Shown: positions 49,001 through 61,000 of the stretch, piece by piece
How the letters are laid out: every line of letters starts with the position of its first letter
Position numbering within the stretch: position 1 is the first letter of the stretch
DNA from: Taenia hydatigena
Taxonomy: Eukaryota; Platyhelminthes; Cestoda; Cyclophyllidea; Taeniidae
Length of the DNA: 64,000 nucleotides
Direction of reading: 5' to 3'
Assembly (NCBI GenBank): GCA_036345935.2
Contig: JADWOT020000002.1
Location: 2,266,692 to 2,330,691 of the forward strand
Position numbers and translations under genes: made by a program
The notes under the pieces: model-generated
Databases searched by the model: none
What the model saw: the letters and a program-made list of their open reading frames with translations, nothing else
What the model was told of the DNA's origin: nothing

Positions 49001-52000
49001 ACCGTATCACCACCGGTCCAGATAATTTGGGATCGAGGTATCAAGAACTTGTGTGGAGAAGCATTTGGTCTAAGAGCACGATAAAATTTGGTCAGTTTGA
49101 CTTCTACCAAACAATCGAACAGGTAGAGATATTGTGATATCAGAACAAATCGATCTTTGGTGATACCCGTGGAAAAGTAGTTCGTCGAAGATTCGCGACC
49201 CAGAAACTGATGTTAAAAAGTTTTGAAAATAAAATCACCGCACCTGGATAAAAAGGCAAAAAACAGCTCTAAGTTTGGTAAAAATTAAACAATTGACAGT
49301 AAACTGCTACCAATTCTGAACGACTCCGCCCCTAAAGCAATTTAATACTTCCTTAAAAAGCTCCAGATTTCTGCAATTTGTCAAAAGTCAAGGAAAACGA
49401 TTCGTCCAATTAAGCCCCAGTTACAACCTTAACATCTGACATGTGATTGACATTTGCTTCTCAGTCTTCTACGAAGCAGTATGCACACAACTTGAATTAA
49501 TCTAACAGTGAAATTTTTACCTAGACTGTAAGTTGTAGCGTTGGTACGACGCAATAATTTGGAGCCTGGATGTACTGGATTTTCAGCCATGAAAAGGACT
49601 GGTAGACAAAAAAACTCAATTTCCACCATTTTAATCTCTCCAGAAAACGAACACTTTTTGTCGATTTTACCAGAAGAATTGCACAGGTGAAATTAATTCT
49701 ACACAGGATTCATTTACCGATGAGGAAGCAACTGATTGATTTCTAAGTACAGCTATGAGAGAATAAGTCTCAATGGAAGTAATAAGACTAAAATTGAAAG
49801 CAACGCAGTGTCACTGCTAGTTTCATTTATACACAAAATTTTGGATCTGAAAGCAAGCATAGCCCAGCCTTGCTTCGGCCATCTTTTCTACCCGACTCTC
49901 TTTTTAGCCTATCCATTTCACGTGCGATTATCAACCCTTCTAAAAAGTCGACAAATAGAGAGAGTAAGACTCGGACAGTACCTCGCTCTCCCCATTTTTG
50001 AAGTGCATTATGGGATCATACGTCCCATTACAAGAACAGTGCGCTCTCCAACCAGTTGGGCCTAAGGCATATGTCTTATGCACCTTCGAGTTTATCGTGT
50101 TAAGCAAATCCCAACCCCAGCTGCAAGTAATAAATTCTTTGTGATATATTCCACTGCCAGCTTACCGCACTCATACACAGTAAGCAGCCTCCTGTGGGAC
50201 AAAATTGGTGTGTGACTTAGAAATGTGAGTTGAGTAGTGAGTGGATCGTTTGACGATAATTAATGATATATTGGGTTGCTTAGTGGACCACATAACTCAC
50301 TTCTCGTCACGTCATAAAAATCTGAATCATAAGGCGCACCTTTTGCTGCACATGTAAATAAAGTGAAAAGAAAACAAATCGTCACTGAAGCTTATCACCA
50401 GCTGCTTGTTCATCCATACGCACAAGACCCATTCACCTAGCTCCCACGGTCTTCGCTTCGCTGCTGGTGTAGACATCAATCCGCTCTGCCAGCGGACTCT
50501 CTCCAAAAGTTAAAACCCATAAGCACAGAGGTTGCAGCGGGTATTGCTGACTTTCAACAACTTACCTGAAGATTTGAAGACCTGAGACAAGCCGACATCC
50601 CACTGAGGAGAGCCAATCGCAAGCGCGAGATGTCGCCTAACGAAAAGACCTCATTCTCATTACAGCTAAAAAAGGGAAAGGTGATTGGTTAACTCATCGT
50701 CAGTACGAGAAGGCTGTTGGCCGATCACAAGATTAAAAACTTGCCTATACATCTCTGGACAGAGGATTGAGTGAATTCCGAGGATTTCAGCGATAGATTT
50801 TGAAACCAGAGTAGCCACTCGGAGCTCAAAGTCGGTTACATTGACCTGTTAGCGAAGAAGGGTGACATTAAAAAGGTATTCAAATGGATTACAATACGCT
50901 GAAAAAATTATGCATGATCAGTTAATTCCACAAACAGATTAGAACTGAACACCTGAGAAAGGTATTAAAAGTGGCTTAAAGGGAGACGAATCAAAAACTA
51001 TTCGTTTCCCAATACCACTCAATGAACGAAGCTATTATATAGTAGGGTGAATTTCATGAACAAAACCAATAAATGGTACTTGTCTAGTAAAAAAGAGAAA
51101 CTGTATGCGGCGCTTCAGCATGAAGTCTTTAGTCACTATAGGCTGGACCTCCGCGCCAATAGCCTCTCCGTCCATTTGCACGTTAATAATAGACCCTCGA
51201 ACCAAAAGTTGCTCAGGGCGTCTGATCCAATTGAAAGGAAATCCCGGTTCCGGTAAACGTTTAAAAAATTACATACGTTACAAAGGAAACATGTTTGTTG
51301 TGAACAACCACAGAATCTCGGATTTCAAGTGTTACACAATGAAAGTTAGTAGAATCACAAATAACCAAAAGAAAGGCACACCGTGTCCTCGAAAGAAATG
51401 ACTCAACGTAGCCTAGAGACAGAATATACCAAACAGATGATGTGATACTCGCTAACCTTGACTAGACCCAAAGCATGCACAGCCACTGATGTATGAAGAT
51501 CACCCCTCGAGGCACATTTGTCGCCTTTTCGATTCTGTTTTCCGGTTGAAGTTTAGAAGGAAGAACCCATGGTTGTTTACTACGTTTAACCACCTATTTA
51601 ATAGTTGTGATTCCGTTTGAGGAGAATAGTCCTTCCATACGTTCGTAACAGGCCTATTAGAAATCCAGGGATAACTAGAGACGCCAACACGGAACTCTAA
51701 AATTCCGATAACAAAAAAAACCAGCCTGAAATATAAGTTTTATTTGTTTTTTTGGCGTTAATCCTCAAAAAGGGATTAAAACCGGAATAAATGCCCGACT
51801 CATTGGAAAAATCAAACAGAAAGCTAAACGCTGATCACTGTCAAGCTACTTCTATAGGCGATAAGAGGAAAACAAATAACCGAAATTAACTTTAAGAAGA
51901 TCCGAAAAAGAATTTCTTACCAAGTCATTGTATGGCAAAGATGAAAGTAGAGCACGCCAAAGTTTGCAGTGAAAACAAATTGAGTAGAATTTGCTTATAT

Positions 52001-55000
52001 TCAAGAAAGGTAAGAATAACATTTGCGGCTTAGGAAAGATGACCTACGCACATCAAAACAAGACAAATTTACGTGCATTTAAGGACCTCAAATTTCGGGT
52101 AAAAACTTACAGATCAAGCCACGGGTCCAGTAATGGTAAAAAATTTACAATACTTGGGGATGCGCTGCTTTTGCGAGCATGACCTAGGCAGGACTGCTTA
52201 CAATCCAAAAAGCAATAACCCAGGATCAAATAAAAAATTTTCAACTCTTGTGTCGGAGGTGGGCAGACTTGACCACAAAGCAATAAAATGTCATGGTCTC
52301 GTACTCACACATGCACAAACAGGGAAGTAGACATGCAAAACTCTGAGCGCTTTTTCTTAGTAAAGAAAATGTACCAAATCTGCGTATTTCCGATTCGATT
52401 TTGGACATAATGGCGGTGACAACACGCGTCCCCTCCAACCCACCAATCAAGGTAAGTTGGGAGGAGTGACCTTATAGAACCAACGCCTTTGACTATTGCC
52501 ACGCTTCCTTTAAATCCATCTTTACTTCAGTTGGGTCGTTTTGTGGGCTTATGCAGGATAAACGTAGACAAATTTGTCGTTATCATTCATTTCTACCCAA
52601 AGTTGTTTGCGGCGATTGGACGTTTCCTCTTTATTTGAATGAAACAGTTCTACAGACGCGGATTTCTTATTTTCCTTTGATGAGGTGAAGGCACAAGAGG
52701 ACTTCGCTATTGGTCCCGTCTGGGTGCATAACGCCGGCAATTCTGTAAGGTAGGTCGAATACCAAAAGAATTGTCACTCTCCGGGACAATAAGGGTTATG
52801 TTAAAGAGAGGTCAGAGAAGGGTGGGTGTCTTGAGCACAAAGCCACTTCAATATCTAGTCGTCTACAGATGACTTGTCTGTATTAATGGTGTAACGGATG
52901 CAGAGTGTAGCAGGTGTCCAATCAGCAACAAACCCAACCATGAGGAACTCCGGAACCTGGATTATGGGAAAGGCAGACGTCGACGGATAACTGGACGCGG
53001 ATATTATGACCGCCCACACCCCGAAGCATGGTGATAAAGGGTGAGTATGTGCCAGGTGGGCGCCTAAGTCTCCATCCGGAGGAGAGCTAAGCCCCAAATA
53101 ATTAAACAGCTTCCATTTCGCAGTTTCAACAGGTGTTTAGAAGCACATTTTCTGCTCAATTGTTAAGCCGAAATTAACGTTTTCTTCTTTTTAGAGAAGA
53201 AGGGAACCTTTACGAGCGCCTATGCCTTTTCAATTGTTCTAACACAAACAACTACCACCTGGTTGATTAACCAAAAGGTCAAAGTGTACATACAAGAGAG
53301 ACCCGGATGCGTTCAAATCTTCCTTTAAAATGCAACAAACGCATACGTCATGAGTTTTCAGCAGTTACTTTGGCCAAAAAATGCAAACATGAAAATATGA
53401 CAGACAGTCCATTGGCAAGCCTTCGGATTGGAAGCCGGTGAGAAGAAGCAAAGAAGACTTGTGGGAAATTGTTGTCTCTCTGCCAACCACACGAATAGAA
53501 ATGCACACGTTGAAGCGTCAGGGCATCAACAATAACCGCACTCGAGGTCAAAACACCAAAAATCCCTTTTTCCTTAAAAAGTGTCAAAATCACTCAACCA
53601 GGATGTCTCAGCTGAGGGAACAAAAAAACAAAAAGTAGGCCCAATTTTCGTCCAGACTAAAAGTCACCGAGAAGAATGCTGATTCAGTGAAATTTTGCCA
53701 GATACCCAAGAGCAAAGATATGGAAAATGCGACGCCTTTATGGCAGGAGGAGGACGAGGCGGAGGAAGAGGTAACCACGGTAGGAGAATGAGTCATCCAG
53801 CAGCAAGGAGACGAGAGAGGGACGGAGGGGAAGAGGAGGAGGAAAGAAGGGATTATTCACTGTGCCAACATTAAATTTTGTCCTATGGGTGTATATAAGC
53901 GTGTACTCCCTTCTTTTTCCTCAATCTTCTCTCATTCCAAGCATAAGTGTAGATTTGTTAAGGCCGGTGTAGAAAGCCAAACTGTCTTGTTTTATAATTT
54001 TCGGCCCCGCAAAGAATACAACAAGTTTTCCCAATGACCCAGGTTATTATAGCAGAGGAAATTTATTTACTTCGATTGGCCGAGGTTGCGGGAATTGAGG
54101 AAAGATAAAGAGAGTGGCTTGAAGGTTGCAACGAAGCGAAGGTAAGATGAAATTGGTCCAAGTCGCCTATGTGATAAAAGTATGGCTTCTGCCTGGCCCT
54201 CCAGCCCCTCCATAGGTTAATAATATACTCATCTACGGATGGGTGTGTGACGTGGCTCCTTGGGAGGTTGCTCGGACGCCGGGTTGGTGATAGCGTTATG
54301 GATTTAACTGCTCGGACTTGACACCCACAGCCAGAGGGCTTTAACTGGATAGGACAAGAGACCCACAACATGAGGGGTCCACTAAAACTGCACCAATTTT
54401 AGCAACTACTCCGTTCGCACTATGGTCAGTAATGAGGTAGGGGTGCGTTTGAATTCAGTAAAAGATGAGTACTTGGAGTCACCCGTCCACATTACAAAGG
54501 GTCGAGAGCAATACATATGGACGACTGGAAGGAAATAAGGTGACAACGCAGCAAATATGAGCAATAAGAACAGGGCGTGGCTTCAAGAGTTGTCATAAAA
54601 TTTCTCCTTGTTTTTGGGCAAACACTAATACCAACTCTAAAAGTTGCCAATAAAAAGATCGTGGGCTGTTCTACTGTACCTTACCTCGACTATGACAGAG
54701 AAGGCAAAACGCAGAAGAAAGTGGTGCCTTCCGCATCCCCTTCCTCCCTTGTGCCGTCTCCTCCACCGGAGCTGCATCTCTAACCTATTGACCGTGGATC
54801 ATCGCCCACAACTCAAGCAACGCCTCCCAAATAACCGACCAAAATGTACAAAGTGTTTCGCTGTACTTAAACCCGGAAGTCCATTCCGTGTGGTGGCTTC
54901 AACTCACTCAGCAACTTGAGGATGGCCAGAGAGAGAATCTAAGGCTATGCCTAAGGCAGGCTTGAGGAGGCGAAGAATGAGGAGGAAGAGAGGAAGGCAC

Positions 55001-58000
55001 ATGCCAAAACTGACCTTAAGCAACTAACCGACTGAAAAGGTTTTTGATAGCACCAAAATTTGCAAAAAAAGCAGAAAAAAAACGCTTAATTTTTACTCTG
55101 AAATGGATGACATGAAAACATTTTATGACAGCAAAAGCGTACAGTTTGGGAGGAGGTGGGGGAAGGAGAGATAAGACACCACAAAGTAGGCAATTTGAAT
55201 GCAAATTTCCCATCTCCTCCCGCCTTCTTCATTTTCTTTGTTTTGAACAACAAAAAAGACTCAATATTTGTTTTACTTAGCTGGATATTAATGACTTTGC
55301 GGAGGAATAGCAATTTTTGTTATTTCTACCCTCACTGCTGAATAGAAATGTAGTTTGAACAATAGCTGTCAAAGTGATACAATCTAAACAATGCAATTCG
55401 CAGAGCTTCGAGAAAGAATAACTTCTTTGGCAGAAGACGTTGGTAAAAAGAAAACTAAAAAACCGACTTAGTAGCGAATATGAAAAGAACTATAGTAACG
55501 CTTCTTACACCTCAAGGCAGTAATTGCGGAAAGGTAAATCGACATATGGAGTGTACGGAATGCTTCCAAGATGGACTCACCCTGACTATAGCTGTTCCGC
55601 GTGGTGTACAGATGGATCCAGGAATGGCCAAATGATCCACCCCCTCGACGAAGTCAATTTCAGCTGAATCCGTCAACAGCATCGTGATATCGGCTTTCCT
55701 CGAACCGGGTTGCTTGAAGACACCTTGTGAAGATGGAGAGAGTGGATCACTAGTCTCGTCCTCATCTAAGTCGCGTCTAGATCTAAGTTGGCCTGCCCTG
55801 TCAATGAAACTCTGCTCGGATCGGTAGCGTTGAAAGTTGTTCAATGTGGCTTTGATGCTGCTTTCAATGGAGGCACGGTTGCCTAGATTCCAGATCTGCG
55901 TTCGGAGAAGATGGAATTGAACTGGTAGATCTCTGAAGTGCTATTTTTACAAAAAAGGAGAGAAGGGGACGTAAAAGGGACGAATGAATGAACCAGAAGT
56001 GGATACGAGAGACGGCGAAAAACTCACCAAATTGACGAGGTTTACCACCGATGCTACGTATCGCAGAGTTGTTGTGAACTTTCCACTGAATTGATGCAGC
56101 TGGAAGAGTGCAGAGAGGGTCAGTTAACCTATTCTATTCTATCTAATCATTTGTAGTTTGAGGTGAACATATTCACTGTTGCCTTCTTGTTGGTGATAAT
56201 GGCAGCCTCAGGAGAAAGTCCCTGTTTTGATGTTTCATAAAGTTACACTAGTCTTCTCCACCATTGAGCACATTCTCAAATATTCTAAAAAGTCCCACCG
56301 TTGATAATCATGCTGAGCTTGCCCTGATCGGCCAGCAATGCTCAAAGACACACTTCGGAGGTACCACGATTCACCTTGTTGTCAAGGCCAGCCAGAAGAA
56401 ATGACAGTTCTTAATGCAACGACAACCTGATTCAAGTGCACTCAGCCTATGAGCAGTAAAGACCTTCAATCTGCCGCTCCTATCATCATGATTTTTCTGG
56501 ATGTGAAAGTAATCCACCCGTCCTGACCCCTAGACAGCAGGTTGCAACACCTCTACCCCACCTACATTATCTACTACCGCCTAAATTTTAGGCCAGATCT
56601 GGACCGTGTCCCATGTGTTATAAGGGGCCAAGTTGAAGTTGGCCTCCAAAAAGGAACTTCGTACTTCCAGACAGACTTACCAACTTCTCGTCCACAATAA
56701 ACTCTAACCAAATTATGTGCACAGCGCTCGAAAGATCTGCGAGGCGGTGATCCACTGTCTCCTGCATCATTGCCATTAAATCGACCGGTTTCCAGAAGGT
56801 ACGCATCGATGCGTCTGCAAAGAAGAAAGTGCAGGGGCTTACAAGAATATCCATCATCGAGAAGATAGCAAAAGGGGAAAGAAGGGTAGTGGTGGAGGCG
56901 TGAGCGACTCACTTCGAGCAATTGGAGATGATGACCATGGGAGAACAATGTGCGGCGCTGTCTGTGGGTCACAGGACGGACAGGGGAGTGGGAGTATCAC
57001 GAAGGTTATGTTTTGGTAGTATATCGCACCTCTAAAAATCAAGCAGAGTTGAACAGTTCAGACCCACCTACCTGCTATTGAGCAATACTGTGGATTGATG
57101 GATGAATAAAGGGTAGATGGAGGAAATTCATTTGTTGGCACAAACCTTAGGCCTGAGCAGGTATCCACTGCAACAAACGATGAGTTGGGTGCAGATTCCA
57201 CCTCTCCTATGTAGAAACAGTCCTCTAATTTCTAAAAAAAGTACACAAGAAAAGATTATGCTTCATCCTCACTAGCCTCCATGACGGTTAAAACCCTGAA
57301 GCGTCGACTGCTAACCAGGAAGCCAAATCGTCGTCGGCTTTCAGAATTCAGCTCCTCCTGCTTCCCAATTACAGAATGATCCAATCAAAGTCGCATCGAG
57401 AAGCATCGCTACAGCCACTAGTTTCGCCAATAATTTGTCATGCTGTGGAGCGCTCTCATCAGCACATTTTATCGTCAACCTTGACCTCGTCTGACCAATA
57501 GCTGCAATACATTCATCGAGGATAAGAAAAAGAACATCCAGCCTTCCACGTTATGATCTTCACACTGGCTATGCATTTTTTCATCCTTCTAGCTTGATTT
57601 GTACAGCTAACCCCTGAGCCACCAAGCCAGTAAATCTGCATTCCACGATTTATGCGGCTCTTCGTTCGACATTTCCTCTCCGTCAATTAACGCTCCTCAG
57701 TACTGTAGCACGAAACAAACAAATGTCAGAGGTGGAGGTAGGTAGAGGTGGAGTGCAGAGACGGCATAAAAAACGCCCCATTTTATTTCGACGCCTTCAT
57801 GAGAGCGCATTGAGGGCTACAGCCTCCAGCGTTAGTGTGAGCTTGTGCTGCACGAAAGACAGGTCATAAAAACGACCACGCACACAGGCAGGCAGACGGA
57901 CACACAAATGCACGTCCATTTATCAAGCGACTCTGCCAGCCAAAGCGGACGAGTGGTTCAGTAGCTCTGAAAACCTCCGCCATCTGAAGTAGACAGGAAG

Positions 58001-61000
58001 GAGATGTGACATTTGGCCGAATGATTACCACTACTGTCAGCAAGGCATCAAAGTCAGCGTTCACGATGTTTTAAGCGCCGGATTTGCTCGCACTGAGAAA
58101 CGAGCATGGACAGGTGCCGATACGGTTCACCAAGAGGTATGAAACACAAGGTCAGGACCGAAAAGTGATCGGACACTTAGGCAGTGGGATTCCCGATCGA
58201 CATCACGCATAACATCTCCGTTGGTAGGTGGGCAGACCTAAAGGTACCTCCACACCGGTGATATGAAGCTCGCCCATTTCCCCAAATTTACCTTCAACTC
58301 ATCATTCGTCATGAATAAACTAGTGACGACGAGGCGGGATCTACTCGACACTCTAATCTTCGTTAGTGCTTTAGAGAGCGAGCCTATTGACTGCTATCAA
58401 AGCACGACATCGGCAGTGGACGGTTGAATCAGTGCTGGCTGACTCACACCAGAAGAGGGCCATTAAAATCGCGTCGACTTTCGATAACCACGTCAACACC
58501 AACGCCAAGTAACTGCATCATGACGGAGGGGCAAGTTTAAATCGTCCATGGGGAAGGAAAAAAGGAGAGCAACTAAAACCTTGTTGAGACTTTCTTGACA
58601 CACGAAGAAATGAGAATGAAGTCACGGTAAGCAGAAAAGAGGGAACGAAGTTAACCAAGAGAGACCCGCTGTTCCATCCTTTTTACTCATTCAGGCAAGT
58701 GTTCCTCCTGAGAAACGCGATTGGTTGTAAGACCTCGCTCATGACTAAGGCAGCGCTTCCTAAAGAAGCCTTGTAATACGCAGTTTGACGGTTTTTGGAC
58801 TCTAAAATCTCCTCGGTTGCTTGTTTAATTCTTCATTTTAGTTCCGCGGACACTCAAAGCTCCATCTTTGTACTTTTGCAGGACGGCTTGGCTTCCAGGC
58901 CATTTCAGTAGCCCCCAACCCTCTTAAACATCAGCAATACATATTCTGCACAAATATTAGGGCTCCTATCGGATTCAGGAAGATCTCGGGACGCTACATT
59001 GGTGGCAGCGGAAGGCAAACCCGATCCTAAAGGACAACAATCCAAGTTTTACTGCTGGATGATAAAACCCAGCGGGGCGGATGGGAGAAACCATGATGAC
59101 TACCATTGGCGACTACTTCAGTCTCGTTTTTTGCAGTGATGCTTGTCAGGGACCATTTAAAAGTGTTTTCTACGGAGCTACCTACCACATCTATTTGAAG
59201 ACGTCTAGGAAGTGAACATACGATACCGCCTTCACCTCTCTACCAGCTGGATGGAACTCACATTGACACGGCTATTCACCAGTGGAGGGAGAGATCAAAG
59301 TGGTATGAAGGAATGGAAGCACGATCTCATTCCTACACAGTTATTCAAAGCCCTCTTCCCTATTCACTGACACCGCCTTTAGGCTAGCGTGCTTGCGACT
59401 AACGATGGACAAATACGCAAGGCCCTCCACATCCCACCTTCTCGCAAAACACTTCCGAAACAGGAGGAAACGCCTGATCCAGTAGCATTGCCAGCATGGT
59501 CAAATACGATTTCGGTTGCACGCAATTCGATGACTGGCACGCTTGGTTCGTGGGTGCTTTTCCTGCAGCACTGCCTAGGTTGTGAAAGCTAGCACATGGA
59601 GGTTGACCGGGAAAAGAGCCAAAGGCGGTGCTCGAAAGGAAAAATTCTCTATATAATGCTCCAGTTGTTTGTTTAGCGCCCTGCTTTGGTTTTGCGAAAA
59701 CTTAAGTCTCCGTTCCTGTACTTCCGCTGGGCGTCATGATTCCTATCCCTTCCCTACCTTCATTTAGAGGGAAATCTCAGAGGACTGCAATGCAACTTTC
59801 ATTCCTGTCTCATAATGATTACCTTCGAGGCAGTAATGAATGGAGGTTTCAAAACTTGCTGACAGTAGGCTAATCGCAAAGGGAGGGAAGGAAATTCACT
59901 ATCCTGGAACAAATTCAGTAACTATGAATCCCTTTCCCAAGGCACGCCTATGTTATTCTTGTTCGAAATCACACTGTAAGAAGTGATTTGGCAAATTTCA
60001 CACACAGAATGGCATGGCGCAGCACAGCCATCCTCTAGTCTCGCTCTATTAAAACAACATTTGCGACCACAAATGCTCCTGACAGCATTTTGGTAAGCCA
60101 TTATTGTGAAGAGGAAAGTAAAAAAAATGAAGAAGGCATACTTACATGTTCTACGGCTGAACATTTCGGCGTAAAAAGCTACCCGAACTCCTTAAAGCAT
60201 TAAGAAGTACCGAGGGAAGTGCGCCTCCTCTCCCCTCTTCGTCTCCCTTCGGCTTTGCAATAATTCAAGTGAAAAGTTTTTGTGGATAAGATCCACCAAT
60301 TATGCAACTTAAAGGTCAGATATTCACATTAGGGATGGCAACAGTGTGCAAGGGAACCAAGGCATTAGTTAGTTAGCTTAGAATATGCAGCTCCAAATAT
60401 GCCTCACCAGACTCTAAAATTGTGACTCGAAGCCATTTGGTGGGACTCGGGACTAACACTCCGGGATACCTTCAAGGGCATTCCTCTGCGGCACCGACCG
60501 GGGTAGATATTCTACAACACGCAGTCAGTCAAATTCGACCAATGAAAGTGAGGGTAGGGCCACTGGGCAACACAAAAAGGTACGCAGATTGACTAGTTGG
60601 GTGAGAAGATTCCTTCTGGAAGACTAATATACTTAAATCTTGACCGCGCATGAGCTAACCACTTGCTGCATGGGAAGCAGATCTGAAGTGAGATAAAGGC
60701 AGCCGTCAGTAATGAAGATCTGCTGGTAGCTGTAGAGGAAGAGATAGGTGGACACAAACACCCGTTCACCAGCAATCGCATAACTTTTTATCCATTTTTT
60801 TCAATGCGGAGATGGACGAATAAATGGTAACAAAGTGGATCGATAGAAGGATGGATGGAAAAATGGATACAGGATGGGTGTGAGGATGAATAAATGGACA
60901 GAAGGCTCATCACTGCATCGAAGGTCGCACTTTACCTTCTAGCTTTTACCTCCTATTGAATCTCTGAGGTTATTAGGTAGGAGTACGACAAGGCTAAGGG

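Noticed and set aside
48892..49110. Minus-strand frame with SHCPVTPLFYCRASSVMDVS, resembling an ADAM Met-turn region
   Set aside because: The metalloprotease-like exons already join in phase on either side (50845-50745, 50665-50566, 48598-48299). This stretch has no good acceptor and would break the frame.
52549..52740. Minus-strand exon-like stretch inside the 4.7-kb ADAM intron
   Set aside because: It has an acceptable acceptor, but the frame required after exon 55581 stops within 12 codons, and the protein is continuous without it.
58900..59600. Interrupted plus-strand frames suggesting a decayed retroelement
   Set aside because: No reverse transcriptase, protease or gag motif could be identified with confidence.
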